Under the pieces are notes generated by a model, which saw only the letters and a program-made list of their open reading frames with translations, did not search any database and was not told the DNA's origin. Below, piece by piece: positions 41,815 to 53,200 of a DNA stretch of 64,000 bases. Origin of the DNA: Shinisaurus crocodilurus. Its lineage: Eukaryota > Chordata > Lepidosauria > Squamata > Shinisauridae. The DNA lies in NCBI GenBank assembly GCA_021292165.1, contig CM037878.1, forward strand, positions 3,596,001 to 3,660,000, read 5' to 3'. The stretch's first letter is position 1. Each line of letters opens with the position of its first letter. The position numbers were made by a program, and so were the translations under genes.

Positions 41815-42740
41815 CCAGCCTGGAGTGGAAGGCAGGGGGTTGAGCTGCAGGCCAAAATCTGGCCCACCTGGGCTTCCCCAGATTTATTTTATTTATTTAT
41901 TTATTTATTTATTATATTTATCAATCGCCCATCTGGCCGGTCACCCGGCCACCCTGGGCGATGTACAATTAAAATACAGTAAAACACAATAAAATATAAT
42001 AATTAAAACAATATAAAAAATTCTCATTAAAAACCTAACCCACCCCATATTCCCGCCTGAACAGCCATGTTTTTAATGCACGGCGGAAGCTCATCACGGA
42101 GGGGGCATGGCGAAGGTCACTAGGGAGGGAGTTCCATAATGTGGGGGCCGCCACAGAGAAGGCCCTCTTCCTAGTCCCCACCAGCCTGGCTGCTCTGGCT
42201 GATGGGATAAGGAGAAGGCCGTCCGTGGCAGACCTTGTTGAGCGGCCTACTTGATGTTGCTGGAGGCGCTCCTTGAGATAAACTGGGCCGGAGCCGTGTA
42301 GGGTTTTAAAGGTCAAAACCAACACCTTGAATTCGGCTCGGCAAGCAACTGGTAGCCAGTGCAACTCATTAAGCACTGGCGTGATGTGATCACGCCGGCG
42401 GCTGCCCTTAATCAGGCGAGCCGCCGCGTTCTGTACCAGCTGAAGCTTCCGGACCACCACACCACCTTCCCTTGCCACACCACCTTACCTTGCCTCCCTG
42501 TTCCCCACAACCACGGATCATTTGGTGGGTTCCCAGCTTCTGTCCGTTTCCCCCCCGTTCTAAAAGGTTGAAATGCCTGCCCCAAGGCTTGGCTACTGGC
42601 GGTAACTGAAGCTGAAATAGGATGTATTTCAGCCCCGCCCCTTTTACCTTTGGCCCCGCCCACCACTGGAATGCAGCCCCCGAGAGCTTCTCCAAAGTGG
42701 AATTTGGCCCTCGGGCTAAAGGAGGTTCACCCCTGGTGTA
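41815..42740. repeat. Dispersed repeat, copy 2, split by an L2 insertion
   Basis: Left part 41815-41881 (GAGCTGCAGGCCAAAATC, CACCTGGGCTTCCCC); right part 42485-42740 (CCAAGGCTTGGCTACTGGC, GAATTTGGCCCTCGGGC). The minus-strand L2 lies between. Confidence 0.6.
41882..42484 (-). mobile_element. L2 LINE 3' region, young copy
   Basis: On the minus strand the C-terminal RT frame is open for about 147 codons (KLQLVQNAAARLIKGSRRRD to LKTWLFRREYGVG), followed by the hairpin and an (AAAT)n tail at 41886-41915. It interrupts an older dispersed repeat whose parts lie at 41815-41881 and 42485-42740. Confidence 0.9.
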
Positions 42741-42805
42741 AGGCTTCAGGCCAGACTGGAGTGCCAACAACTCTGAATTCTTAAGAATTAGGCACAGTAC
42801 TTAGT

Positions 42806-43195
42806 TGTTTAGTTAGTTTATCTCAAGGAGCGTCTCCAGCAAACCAAGTAGGCCGCTCAACAAGATCTGCCACAGACGCCCTTCTCCTTGTCCCTTCAGC
42901 CAGAGCAGCTAGACTGGTGGGGACTAGGAAGAAGAGGGCCTTTTCTGTGGCAGCCCCCGTACTGTGGAACTCTCTCCCTAGTGACCTCCGCCATGCCCCC
43001 TCTCTGCTGAGCTTCCGCCGCTCACTAAAAACATGGCTGTTCAGGTGGGAATATGGGGTTGGACTAAGCTTTTAAAATTTTATACTGTTTTAAATGTATT
43101 TTTATTCTGTATTTTATCGTGTGTACATCGCCCAGAGTGGCCGGTTCGCCAGCCAGATGGGCGATCCATAAATGCGACAAATAATAAATAATACA
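42806..43195 (+). mobile_element. L2 LINE 3' end
   Basis: Starts at GTTTATCTCAAGGAGCGTC, encodes the RSTRSATDALLLVPSARAA and LWNSLPSDLRHAPSLLSFRR blocks, and ends with the hairpin and AAATAATAAATAAT. Confidence 0.85.
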
Positions 43196-43549
43196 TTTAT
43201 TCTTAATCACAGTCGCTACACTAATTTGAGGCCTTTTCTTTGTTTGTTCTGCCGGTCATTCCAAATTGCAGGCTGTGCTTGAAATGCTAAAGGAAACCAA
43301 GGAATAATTGCTGTCGTAGTAAGGAATTTGCGCTATTCACTTGTTGGCATCTAGTTCTTGAATAATCATGTATAGAATATTATATGTACGGGGGACGACG
43401 ACAATAATTATGAACTGGGGGGGTGGGGACAGAATGAAAACCTCCTGGGTGGCTTGGCTTCTTCCTCACAGCACAACCTTCGCTCAAAGTTTCTTGGCCT
43501 TGGATGTGCAGGATACGGGACAGAAATAAACCTTGAGGGACTAAAGATG

Positions 43550-43826
43550 CTTTAGCCTGGCTGGATGAGTCAAAAGAAGGCTGGCCAGCTGTGCTGCCTG
43601 AGAGCATCCCAAAAGTTCAGAGATTGTGAATTGTGCCAGAACCCACATGAAATTGCTGCAGAAATTCTAAGACAATTTCAGTTGCATAGCCCAGCTGGAT
43701 GAGTCAAAGAAGGCTGGCCAGCTATACTTGGCACCCCCCAAAGTCCAGAAGTTGTGAACCAGCCAGACATCTCCCATCCGACATGAGACTGCCACAGAAA
43801 TTCGAAGAAGGTTGCATTTGCAAACT
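43550..43826 (+). repeat. Diverged tandem dimer, unit about 135-140 bp
   Basis: GGCTGGATGAGTCAAAAGAAGG/GCTGGCCAGCTG and CTGCAGAAATTC recur as CAGCTGGATGAGTCAAAGAAGG, GCTGGCCAGCTA and CCACAGAAATTC. Confidence 0.65.
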
Positions 43827-44570
43827 GCAGTCTGTGGTGTTGGCTCGCCAGTCACCTGTTCCCTAAAGAATGCCTGTTCCGTAGGCATTTTGAAAGTCGC
43901 CCGCCCACCCATCCATCTCTTTAGCACATTCTGCTTCAGAACCACCTGGCAAGAGCAGCAAATTAGCAGTAATTTCATCCCAAATTATTGCTGGACAAGT
44001 GTGCGACTACCAGGAATAGAACTCTCTGCACCCCCCCCCCCGAATTGTGGTTTTGGCTGGATTTCAGCTGCTGCCTAAAGTGGCCAGCAACATCCAAGAG
44101 AATTAATAAATAAATAAATTGCCACACGTGGCAGCAGTGCCTGAGTGCAAGTCCGCACATGGGGCAGTCAGCAGAGACGCATTCCTTAGCCGTGCCACTT
44201 TTCTGAACCAAAATCCCCCCCCCCACGGCAAGTAAGTCATTAACAAGCCCCACCGCAGCAGGTGGACATCAAAGGCGTTCGATATAGTCACTGAATAATT
44301 ACAGCAATTCAAAAGGCCACCCGCGCCTTCCCACAGTGCCCTGCTGCGCTGCCCAGCTCATAAAATGGCCCTTTTCTCTTCGTACTTTAATGGGATGCGA
44401 GAAACCCACTCCTTTACCAGCCAAATGTGGCCGGATGCAACCTCAGTCCATGGAAGGTAGAAGGCCGCAAATGTTTCCTTGGAGCGTCTTGTTTCTTCTA
44501 TATATATTTTTTTCTTAAAAAGCATGGGGAGGGGGGTTACAGTTCTGAAGGGAGGGGGTACATAGAGCTG
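43827..44570. other. Unassigned intronic sequence
   Basis: No repeat or exon recognised. Confidence 0.4.
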
Positions 44571-44734
44571 CAGGGCCGGTGCAAGGCAGTTTGGTGCCCT
44601 AGGCAAGATCAGATATTTAGCGCCCCCCCTTCCCACTTGAGCCCTCCCTCCCTCCAGCCCTATGCTCCTGGCACCCCTTTTAGCCCGGCGCCCTAGGCAG
44701 CCGCCTAGTTGGCCTAATGGTAGCACCGGCCCTG
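44571..44734. mobile_element. Short hAT MITE
   Basis: 164 bp with ends CAGGGCCGGTGCAAGG and TAGCACCGGCCCTG; flanks TAGAGCTG/CAGAGCTG match at 7 of 8. The interior has CGCCCCCC and GCGCCCTAGGCAGCC. Confidence 0.85.
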
Positions 44735-45400
44735 CAGAGCTGGAGTTTCAACCAGGTGGCTCTCCTTGGCTTCTCAAGCCCGTTCCGCACATCTTCATAG
44801 TAGGATTCCACTTGTGGAATGTGCAAACCCAGCCAAATCTTTTGGGGAAGCAAGGTCTGATTTTCCTACTCTGATCGGTTTGTTTTTGAGCCTCAATCTT
44901 TAATGAGGTGGTGGGGGGGGAAACTCCGGAGGCGGGTTGTTGTTGGGGAGTTGGCACAAAGCCCCTGCATCATTTGCTTGACGGGTCTCCGGCAAGGGGG
45001 CGAGCTACACACGCAGGGCAGACACGGGGAGGGGGGGAGGGGAAAGAAATGCACATGTCAGCTGTTCGGTGCTGTGCGTGACTGAGCATGGGTGAAAATA
45101 TTGGAGCCCGAACGGAGGCAAATCCTGCCAAGGCATCTTTGGGCAGAACAAGGCAGACAACAATGCTTGAGGGGAAAGGGTCAGGCCTAAACCCGGCAGT
45201 AGCTGAACAAATGGAGGTTTTTAAGAAGTCGAAAAAACAACCACTAATTAGAACACCAGCTTTAGAACAAGGAGTGTTTTACGGTGCATGCGCATGAACA
45301 AGGCGCATTGTCTTCCTGCTTCTCTCTCTGCACTACAGTCGCCGGCCCCCCCACGCACCCGCTGCCTGCACGGCTGCTCTTGCACTTTTAACACTTTTAA
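44735..45400. other. Unassigned intronic sequence
   Basis: No repeat or exon recognised. Confidence 0.4.
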
Positions 45401-45499
45401 CGGGGAGCAACTGCCATCAGCTCCTGAAACGACCATCACGGGCCTGAGAGGGTTGTTGGGGCAGCCCCTCTCCCGCCTTCCCTGGGGCTACAGAGGGAA
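45401..45499. repeat. 99-bp sequence repeated exactly at 45958-46056
   Basis: CGGGGAGCAACTGCC to CTACAGAGGGAA occurs twice, 557 bp apart, same orientation, with no mismatch by eye. Only the downstream copy is followed by a LINE-type tail. Confidence 0.85.
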
Positions 45500-45560
45500 T
45501 TCTGCCCGACAGGCAGAATTTTACTAGGTGATGTTTTTTTCCTGATGTGGAGCTGAGATA

Positions 45561-45733
45561 GGCCTGTGGCTTACGCTGGCTCAGCTTGTCTGAGCGTGGA
45601 AACCTAAGCAGGGTCAGGCCTGGTTGTTACTTGGATGGGAGACTCCCTCCTCTAGTTTCCTGCATTGAGCAGGGGGTTGGACTCGATGGCCTTGTATAGG
45701 CCCCTTCCAACTCTATGATCTATGAAATCTATA
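45561..45733 (+). mobile_element. 5S rRNA-headed SINE with CR1 tail, full-length copy
   Basis: Same structure as the copy at 39214: 5S-like head with GCAGGGTCAGGCCTGG and ACTTGGATGGGAGAC, then the CR1 3' end and a TCTATGAAATCTAT tail. The hairpin is altered by a two-base insertion (GTATAGGCC). It lies a few bases upstream of a Sauria SINE. Confidence 0.85.
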
Positions 45734-45741
45734 GCGAGGAG

Positions 45742-46318
45742 GAGCCAGTGTGGCGTAGTGGTGAGAGTGTTGGACCGGGACTCGGGAGATCTGGGTTCAA
45801 ATCCCCGCTCAGCCATGAAACTCACTGGGTGACTTTGGGCCAGTCACTGACTCTCAGCCTAACCTACCTCACAGGGTTGTTGTGAGGGTAAAATGGAGAG
45901 GAGGAGGAGGAGGAGGAGGAGGAGGAGGAGGAGGAGGAGGATTATGTAAGCCCAGGCCGGGGAGCAACTGCCATCAGCTCCTGAAACGACCATCACGGGC
46001 CTGAGAGGGTTGTTGGGGCAGCCCCTCTCCCGCCTTCCCTGGGGCTACAGAGGGAAGGCAGAAGAAAAGCCCAGGCCAGGGAGATTGTACCAGCAGCTCC
46101 AGAAGAAGCCTTCAGTTGGCCTGAGAGAACTGGTCTATGTTTGGTTTTGGGGGGGGGGTAACGTTTGTTTGTGTATTTAAACATTGTAAACCGCTTTGGG
46201 TGCCTTAGCAGAAAGGCGGTATAGAAATGTAATAAATAAATAAATAAATAAATAAGCCGCCTTGGGTTCCTTTCAGGAAAAAAAGGTGGGGTATAAATAT
46301 AATAAATAAAATAAATAG
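45742..46318 (+). mobile_element. Sauria SINE interrupted by a retro-inserted fragment
   Basis: Head and body lie at 45742-45952, with a GGA microsatellite (about 45898-45940) grown within the body. The Bov-B-like tail resumes at 46253 (CCGCCTTGGGTTCC). TAAGCC at 45947-45952 and 46253-46258 flanks the insert. Confidence 0.88.
45953..46252 (+). mobile_element. Retro-inserted LINE-tailed fragment inside a Sauria SINE
   Basis: The 300-bp insert ends with AAACCGCTTTGGGTGCC, AAAGGCGGTATAGAAATG and (AATA)n, a LINE-type 3' end, and is flanked by TAAGCC repeats. Its first third (45958-46056) is identical over 99 bp to 45401-45499. Confidence 0.75.
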
Positions 46319-46387
46319 TGAGGAGAGCCTCACCTGCTGAATTTCTACATTGCAAGCAACTACCCGCTGCTCCTGCGCTCTTAGGGG

Positions 46388-46600
46388 AAGGGCCGCAGCT
46401 CTGTGGTTGAGCCCCTGCTTGGCAGGCAAAAGGTCCCTGGTTCGATCCCCGGCATCTCCAGGTCAGGCTGGACAAACTCCTGCCTGCCATCCCCGGAGTG
46501 CCGCCGCTGCCCGTCAGTGTGGGCAATACTGAGCTCGGTGGACCAAGCAGGGTCGGTGCCAGGCAGGTTCCCTGTGTCCCTCTCTCACCCTTCTACCCAC
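46388..46600 (+). mobile_element. tRNA-headed SINE (second type), well-preserved head
   Basis: The first 70 bases can be folded as a tRNA (GGGCCGCAGCTCTGTGGTTG, B box GGTTCGATCCCCGG), closest to tRNA-Ala. The body has GAGTGCCGCCGCTGCC and GGCAATACTGAGCTCGGTGG. It is not a functional tRNA gene because body sequence continues without a terminator. Confidence 0.75.
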
Positions 46601-46917
46601 TTGTGCCTGCTCTGGTATCAAACGCCGCATAGCCATGCGCTCTGTCACGGGTCGGGGCCCAGGGAGGGATCCCCCACAGAACAATCTGGCGGAGGGCACA
46701 CAACCTCCAAGGTGGAGAATGGATCGGGCCGTTGATCACTGGAAGCCCCCTCCCCATGGTCAGTTGGAGGGCAGGACGTGCGTGGACCTTCGAAGCTCCT
46801 CAGTGCCTGGCCGCCTCCCCTTGCCCCTCCCTCCCTCCCTCCCTGTTTCTGACCCATCATTTCTCATGGGGTACAACAACTTATCGTCCTCCTCAATTTC
46901 AGCCCCCCCCCCCATCT

Positions 46918-47210
46918 GAAGCTGCCTTATGCTGGACTTGGCCCACTGGCCCATCTAGTCCAGCGCTGTCTGCACCAGGGGTAAGCAACGTGGTGACCTC
47001 CAGACGTTTTGCACTACAGCTCCCACTGGTCATGATGGCTGGGGCGTATGGGAGTTGTAGTCCCAAAACATCTGGAGGGCATTGGGTTGCCCAGCCCTGG
47101 CTGCAGCTTTCCAGGGTTTCAGCGTGGGGTCTTGCTCACCCCTGTCTGGAGACGTCGGGGATTGAACCTGGGACTCCCTGCATGCCAAGCACGGGCTCCT
47201 GAAACCGCCG
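46918..47210 (-). mobile_element. tRNA-headed SINE (second type), split by a fold-back element
   Basis: Plus-strand AGCTGCCTTATGCTGG and CCATCTAGTCCAGCGC (46918-46974) plus GGATTGAACCTGGGACTCC (47101-47210) are the minus-strand 3' part and tRNA head. CTGCA at 46970-46974 and 47101-47105 flanks the insert. Confidence 0.75.
46975..47100. mobile_element. Fold-back DNA element in a tRNA-headed SINE
   Basis: Ends CCAGGGGTAAGCAAC and GGGTTGCCCAGCCCTGG are imperfect inverted repeats. The arms include CTACAGCTCCCA and TGGGAGTTGTAG. The flanking repeat is CTGCA (5 bp). Confidence 0.75.
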
Positions 47211-47568
47211 CGATCCGTTTATGAGCGACTCTGTTTAGCCTCACCCCACCGATTGCATCTTCTAGGTCTGGGGTCTCCCGCGTGACCCGTGACCAACGCA
47301 CCGCAGGACACCTCTCTTGGGCACCCACCAGGCTCCCTGGCCCTCCCGGTTTTAATTGTGTTCCTTAATTTTTTTAAAAAAAAGATACCGTCATTGTGGC
47401 TGGCCTGCCACGAAGCAAAGTGCTTCCCTCCGGCACCGTCCGCATTTGGTGGTTCTGTGTTTCAGAGCTCGGATCCTTAGCTTCTTGAGCAAGTTACTTT
47501 TCTTTTAGCCTCACCAGTTTGTCTTCTGGGAAATGAGTGTTTTGTGACTGGCTGTGCGCACCATGGCA
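47211..47568. other. Unassigned intronic sequence
   Basis: No repeat or exon recognised. Confidence 0.4.
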
Positions 47569-47795
47569 GTCATAGAATCATAGAATCATAGAAAAGTAGA
47601 GTTGGAAGGGGCCTACAAGGCCATCGAGTCCAACCCCCTGCTCAGTGCAGGAATCCAGGTCAAAGCATCCCCGACAGATGGCCGTCCAGCCGCACCTTGA
47701 ATGCCTCCAGAGTGGGAGAGCCCACCACCTCCCTAGGTAGTTGGTTCCATTGTCTTATTACTCTGACAGTCAAGAATTTTTTTCTGATGTTTTAT
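47569..47795 (-). mobile_element. CR1 LINE 3' fragment
   Basis: Minus-strand copy from the tail repeats to CATCAGAAAAAAATTCTTGACTG; 5'-truncated. Confidence 0.85.
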
Positions 47796-48982
47796 CAATG
47801 GGCAACCATTTTGTGAGAGTGCCCACGACACTCTCAAAATTCCAAACGTGCCCACTTACCCAAAGAGAGTGGGGACCCCTGTTCTCGGTCGATTTTTAAT
47901 ACCTGCAAGCAAAGCCTCACTAACCAGATCCCATGTTGGCGTCTTGCCCAGACAGCCGCCTCAATTCACTTCTTTCTTTACAGCCACCGGGCAGGAGTTT
48001 GTCGGGATCCAACCCAAAAGGGTCAGGGGGGAAGCTGCTGTGGTTCTTTGTGCGACTTTCTCATTTACTTCAGGTTGTGTTCCAGGCAATCCCTGATCTC
48101 GTTTGCACGATGTACAAGAAGGATTTGTTGTGAGGATTTGGCAGGGATCCTCGTTGACTGGTTGAGTATAAAGATCTATACGACAAAGGAACAAATAATG
48201 ATATTGTTAAACATAAGGCAAGATTTATTATGGAAGACAGAAGACAAATCATGGAATGGAAAAAGAAATGGAAAACAGCATTCCAACTAATATACCGACT
48301 TTGAGATGAAATATTAGAAGCCTTAAATCAAAGCACAACACATTTAATAATTGTGCAACACGTTCGTAGATGATCATATCGTGCTTAGAAAGCAAAGTTC
48401 TTATCTGTCTCTCAGCTGCAACGTAGCAGTCGGAAACTTTGGTCCTTCCAGATTGAAGTAAAGATTTCCCGATCCCCTTGATAGCTGAAGAAAAATGGCT
48501 CTATGAAGTCAAGTGTTATCATGACCCCATGTTGGGGCAGAAGCTGACACTGCAGTCTTTTAAAGCTGTTAGCCTTTAAAGTACCACTAGACTCTTTGTT
48601 GTGTTTGCCTAACAATTGACAGTTTAGAGAAGGCTAATCCCTATGGCTTTTGAGGGGAAAGAAATGGCATTCCAGAAATCCAATTAGCCGTTAACAAGTG
48701 CCACCAATGGAGGTGGCTGACGCGGTGGGGGCGGGTGGGTGGGGGGTGTCGGGGTCAAATGTTAGTTGAAAGAGGAAGGTACGGGAATAGGTATGAAGTG
48801 CTTTCAGTATGCACCCCAGGAACGAAACCTAGCATAGCCTAGAAGGCAGGACGGTTGACCCTTATGCTGGAGAGATTCCCATTCAAGATGGCTACAGAAT
48901 TCATACATACAGTGAGTGGTGCTACTCGAATTGGAAAACTAGTTACTGAAGATGACTGTTTTAGGGGAGGCCAGTGACTCGT
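47796..48982. other. Mostly unassigned
   Basis: A repeat-like piece at 47800-47885 (ACTCTCAAAATTCC, GTGGGGACCCCTG) and the fragment at 48500-48620; the rest is unknown. Confidence 0.4.
48500..48620 (+). repeat. Dispersed reptile repeat fragment, 3' part
   Basis: AAAGCTGTTAGCCTTTAAAG and CACTAGACTCTTTGTTG match the end of the same repeat type as 22098. Confidence 0.35.
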
Positions 48983-49272
48983 ATCATAGAATCATAGAAT
49001 CATAGAAAAGTAGAGTTGGAAGGGGCCTACAAGGCCATCGAGTCCAACCCCCTGCTCCATGCAGGAATCCAGGTCAAAGCATCCCCGACAGATGTCTGTC
49101 CAGCCGCACCTTGAATGCCTCCAGAGTGGGAGAGCCCACCACCTCCCTAGGTAGTTGATTCCATTGTCTTATTGCTCTGACAGTCAGGAAATTTTTCCTG
49201 ATGTTTAGGTGGAATCTAGGTTCCTGTAACTTGAGCCCATTATTCCGTGTCCTGCAAACTGGGATGATCGAG
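48983..49272 (-). mobile_element. CR1 LINE 3' fragment cut by a fold-back element
   Basis: Minus-strand copy from the ATGATTCT tail to GATCATCCCAGTTTGCAGG, where it ends directly against the inverted repeat at 49275. Confidence 0.85.
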
Positions 49273-49274
49273 TA

Positions 49275-49440
49275 TGTCAGTGGGGCTCCTTATCCGTTGC
49301 AGCCTTTATTCTGAGCTTTATAGGAGCTATCCATGGTACTCCACGGTGGTGAACCTATTTTGGGGATGGAGTACAGCACCATGGATAGTTCCTATAAAGC
49401 TCGGAATAAAAGCTGCAATGGATGAGGAGCCCCAGTGACA
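49275..49440. mobile_element. Fold-back element with about 70-bp arms
   Basis: TGTCAGTGGGGCTCCTTATC and TTTATAGGAGCTATCCATGG are mirrored by CCATGGATAGTTCCTATAAA and GATGAGGAGCCCCAGTGACA. It abuts a CR1 copy on the left. No family name given. Confidence 0.75.
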
Positions 49441-49679
49441 CCGGAGTCACCAGCCCCTCCCCATCAGCAAAACATACCATCCGGTTCTTTATGTGTGCCT
49501 CAAAACACAATTTGAAAACAGAAGCTTGGAAAATCCGGCATTTGTTGGCTGAGCGGCCTTTAGTTTCAACTGGCCTGTTTGGTATTCTGTGCACTCGTAA
49601 CTTGTTTCAAGGTAATGACCGTGCTTGGTTTGGTGGTATCTGAGCGAGCCTTGGACTTGTGTGCCCCCTCGGATTCTTT

Positions 49680-49862
49680 CTCGAGCGCATTCATGGAGGA
49701 GAAGGCTCTCGGTGGCTATTAGTCCGGATGGCTATAGGCTATACCTCCAGTATCAGAGCCAGTATGCCAGATGCTGGGGAACATGGGCAGGAGGGTGCTG
49801 TGGCTCTCCTGTCCTGCTTGGGGGCTTCCCTTTGGGGCATCTGGTTAGCCACTGTGGATCTA
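49680..49862 (+). mobile_element. CR1-clade LINE 3' fragment (second lineage)
   Basis: Starts with TTCATGGAGGAGAAGGCT and ends with GGCATCTGGTTAGCCACTG, matching the 3' end seen at 1300-2345. Confidence 0.65.
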
Positions 49863-49868
49863 AGATTT

Positions 49869-49899
<31 letters not shown>

Positions 49900-50074
49900 G
49901 CAGTATTTGTATACCGCATACAAATCTAAGCAGATTTTGGAGCAGTGAACAATAAAAAGGTAAAAACAGACAAAGAATAAAAAGAATGCATAGAAAGCAA
50001 GGCATCATCAAAACCATGACTGGTCAGCAAGGAAGGTTTCCTGGAACAAAGAGGTCTTCAGCAGGTGCCGAAAT
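49862..50074 (-). mobile_element. L2-like LINE 3' end
   Basis: A (TTTA)n tail is followed by TTTGTATACCGCATACAAATC and CGCTGAAGACC-type sequence on the minus strand. A Sauria SINE starts at its right border. Confidence 0.5.
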
Positions 50075-50281
50075 CAGAGCCAGTGTGGCGTAGTGGTGAG
50101 AGTATTGGACTGGGACTTGGGAGATCCGGGTTCTAGTCCCCGCTCGGCCATGAAACTCACTGGGTGACTTGGGGCCAGTCACTGACTCTCAGCCTAACCT
50201 ACCTCACAGGGTTGTGGTGAGGATAAAATGGAGAGGAGGAGGATTATGTAAGCCGCCTTGGGTTCCTTGTAGGAAAAAAGG
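50075..50281 (+). mobile_element. Sauria SINE
   Basis: Complete head and body (AGAGCCAGTGTGGCGTAGTG, CTCGGCCATGAAACTCACTG), tail truncated after TTGGGTTCCTTGTAGG. Confidence 0.88.
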
Positions 50282-53200
50282 GTCTTCCCCGCACACCTTG
50301 CCACACCAAGACTTTCCACGCACTCTCGGTACTCATTCACAACGCAATCAAATCCACAGCCGCTCAAAACCTCACATACACCCTTCATCAACCACTCATA
50401 CACAATCAACCCAGCACAACCACAAAATGGCTCTTTAGTTACAGAATTGGTCGAATACTGCTTTGTGCAGAGTGTAGTGATCCTGCAAAGCAGAAATGAA
50501 AGTCAGAATCAAATGGGAGGGTGGGGTGCATCTCGAGAGGGAGGGATCTGGGAGCATCTTGGCGTGCAAGTTCAGGACCCGATTCTGCATTTGAAGCTGG
50601 AATAACCACTTGACCCAGCATCCATTTTCAAGGGGAGGAGAAAAGATATGCAGGGCTTTTCTACATGAGGCTTTTGTTGCGCGCTTGTCACGGGTACTTC
50701 AGGTGACATCCTGACCCTCCAGTTTCACTTCTTTCTTTTATCCCAAAACAGCTCAAATCCCCACTAGTATAATTGCATTATTCTGCTATACCACAGCACC
50801 ACCTAGAGATTATGTAGGAAAAGCTCTTTGAGTAGAGATCCCATCTCAGTTTTGTGGTGAAACCGGAAGTAGATACAGCGGGTTAACAGCCTCGTCTAGA
50901 AAAGTTCACAGCCTATTTGGAGGAGTGCAGACTTGTTGGGGGATTCTGGTTATTATTATTTTTTAAACTAGAACCCCAAGATCCACCAAATGGACTCCAG
51001 GTGCAAAAGACACAACATTCTTACGTTAAAGAATTCTGAGCCCAGGAATTTCTTCTGAGTAGCAGAACTGAATGGAGCTCACAGTCCTTCCACACAAGCG
51101 TGGTTATCTGAATTTTTCTTCATTTCAGCAGCACCACTGTGCTGTTGCTATTGTTAGTCAGAAACCCTTGCCAGATCACCCACCACAGATCTACAGTAGA
51201 TCCCAATGGACCTGATCCTACCCACGCCAAACCTATTATAATGTCTCCAAAGTGAGGCCTTTCGAAGAGGACACTTGACTAGTCATTTCAGGTTCGACGC
51301 CTGAAGATCTGGCTGGGTTTTGTACTTCTGACTCTCCTGCTTCCAAGCCTCCATTCCAACCACCCTTTGGGTGTGACTCTGGCTTTCAGGACCAGTAAAG
51401 AGCCCGTCATGCGTTAGCTCTGTGCCCCAACATGCCGAGTACCCAGAAAGACGGATTAAGAGCCAAGATGTTGGGCACGCGTCAGCATGTCTGAAAGCTC
51501 TTGGCTCCCGGCATGCAGAAACACGGTTGAAGGTCTTGGTCCCTGGGGCCGTCCCGTCCCGTCCCCAGAGGGCGTTATGCAACATGTGCACTGAACAGGA
51601 TGGAGGGTTGATTCATAGCAATGGGTACTTGGCAGACGCAGGATGTGCTGTCAGAAGGCATAGGTGGGGAAGGGAGGACATACATGTTCTGGCACAACTC
51701 CAGCTGACAATTGGGAAGTGACTGGTTGATGGTGACTCTTGCCAGCTGCTCGCTAGGCCCAAACCTGTCCCTTGGTGGACAGGCACCAGCATTGCCAAAG
51801 GACAGCTTTCCCCAACCTGCCCCCCTCCGGATGTGCTGGGCTGCCATTCCCAGCCTCACAGCGGGATGTCCTGGGTCTCTGTGTGTTTCCTTTAGCTATT
51901 TAAGTGCTCTTGAGGCAGAGGTAGGACGAAGCCCAGGCCGTGCTGAGATGGTCAATCTTTATCTGATCTGTACACCTTCCAGACTGGAGGTGGGGGTTTG
52001 CATGATGGAATGCTCCTCTGTTTATGCCCTCTGCAAATAAACCCCTCCAGACAGGAAGTTAGCATGTCAGAGAAAGCTAGGAGCTAGCTTTCTGTGTGCA
52101 GGGATTTTTAAAATGGGTGAGTATTTAATCATGTGAGGTCTAAAGTGGTACAGTCCAGACACAAATTGACCACCACAGTGAGAAAGGATTCTGATTCTCT
52201 CCCTGTAAAGCTTTCTGGGTTCTGTGTAGCACCTACTTTATCATGATCTTTCTGGTGCTGGGTGAAAATTGTTTTATTTCCCCAAACTTTAAGCTATATT
52301 TCATCTCAAGCTTCCAGGTTTATTGCTCCAATGCTGGTGCAATTGATTTCTTAGCTGAGTCTACGATTTGATCCTATTTTATTCCATTTGGATTGTGTCT
52401 GGTTTTGTGTATAAGTCACGCAGGCATCTGTGTGCCAAAAGGCGGGGCGTACTACAAATGAGTAAATACATACGCTCCATTCCATGTCGGTCAAGAGCCT
52501 GGGAATGAAATGTTTTGCAGACCAAATTTCCCTGGAATTGGACGATGAGTGACCCACCTCTAGGGACGCATTTTTTCACAGGCTTTGGTCATTCTACAAA
52601 ACATACGCTGGAAAATAACTTTGCCCTGTAGCACGGGGTTATCCGTGGGCTTGTTTTTAAAACTTTGCATCCCTGCTATTTTAATCAACATACTTCTCTT
52701 TTCCAGGGCTATATCCAAAACTCTTCTGTCCTGGATGACTTACAGATCTGCTTTATAAAGCCCTTTGAAGTTTTCTTGGTTCTGAAAGGGAAAAAAGCAC
52801 AGTAAAACTCAGTCCCAGTTGAACATTTTGGCCAATTTCTGGCCTCGCAAGCAAAGTTATTTGTTTGTAGTCCATTCCTAACGTATGTAAGTTGTACAAG
52901 TGGCAACTGTACAAGGAGCATGAAATGAGAGCCTTTAGATAAGGAATTGATGGTTTCCAAATTTCAGGCACTTTTTTTTGGTCTTGCATTCCTTCAGGAG
53001 CTACCAATCATCCATTCCCCTGCATAAACATAAGACTGTCCGTGGCTCCTTCTCAGCCCAGTACTTTCCAAATCAAGTCTCACCTTTTGAGCAATGTATA
53101 TGAAACATGTAGATATGGGGGGCTCCCTGGGAGAGTTTGGAAGTTAGGACTGAGGAGATGTTGGCTTTAATCAACAACCTTGCCTTAGGTTAGGTAGAGA

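Noticed and set aside
46391..46465. tRNA gene
   Set aside because: The tRNA-like fold is the head of a SINE: body sequence follows directly, no T-run terminator, and related copies occur at 37811 and 46918.
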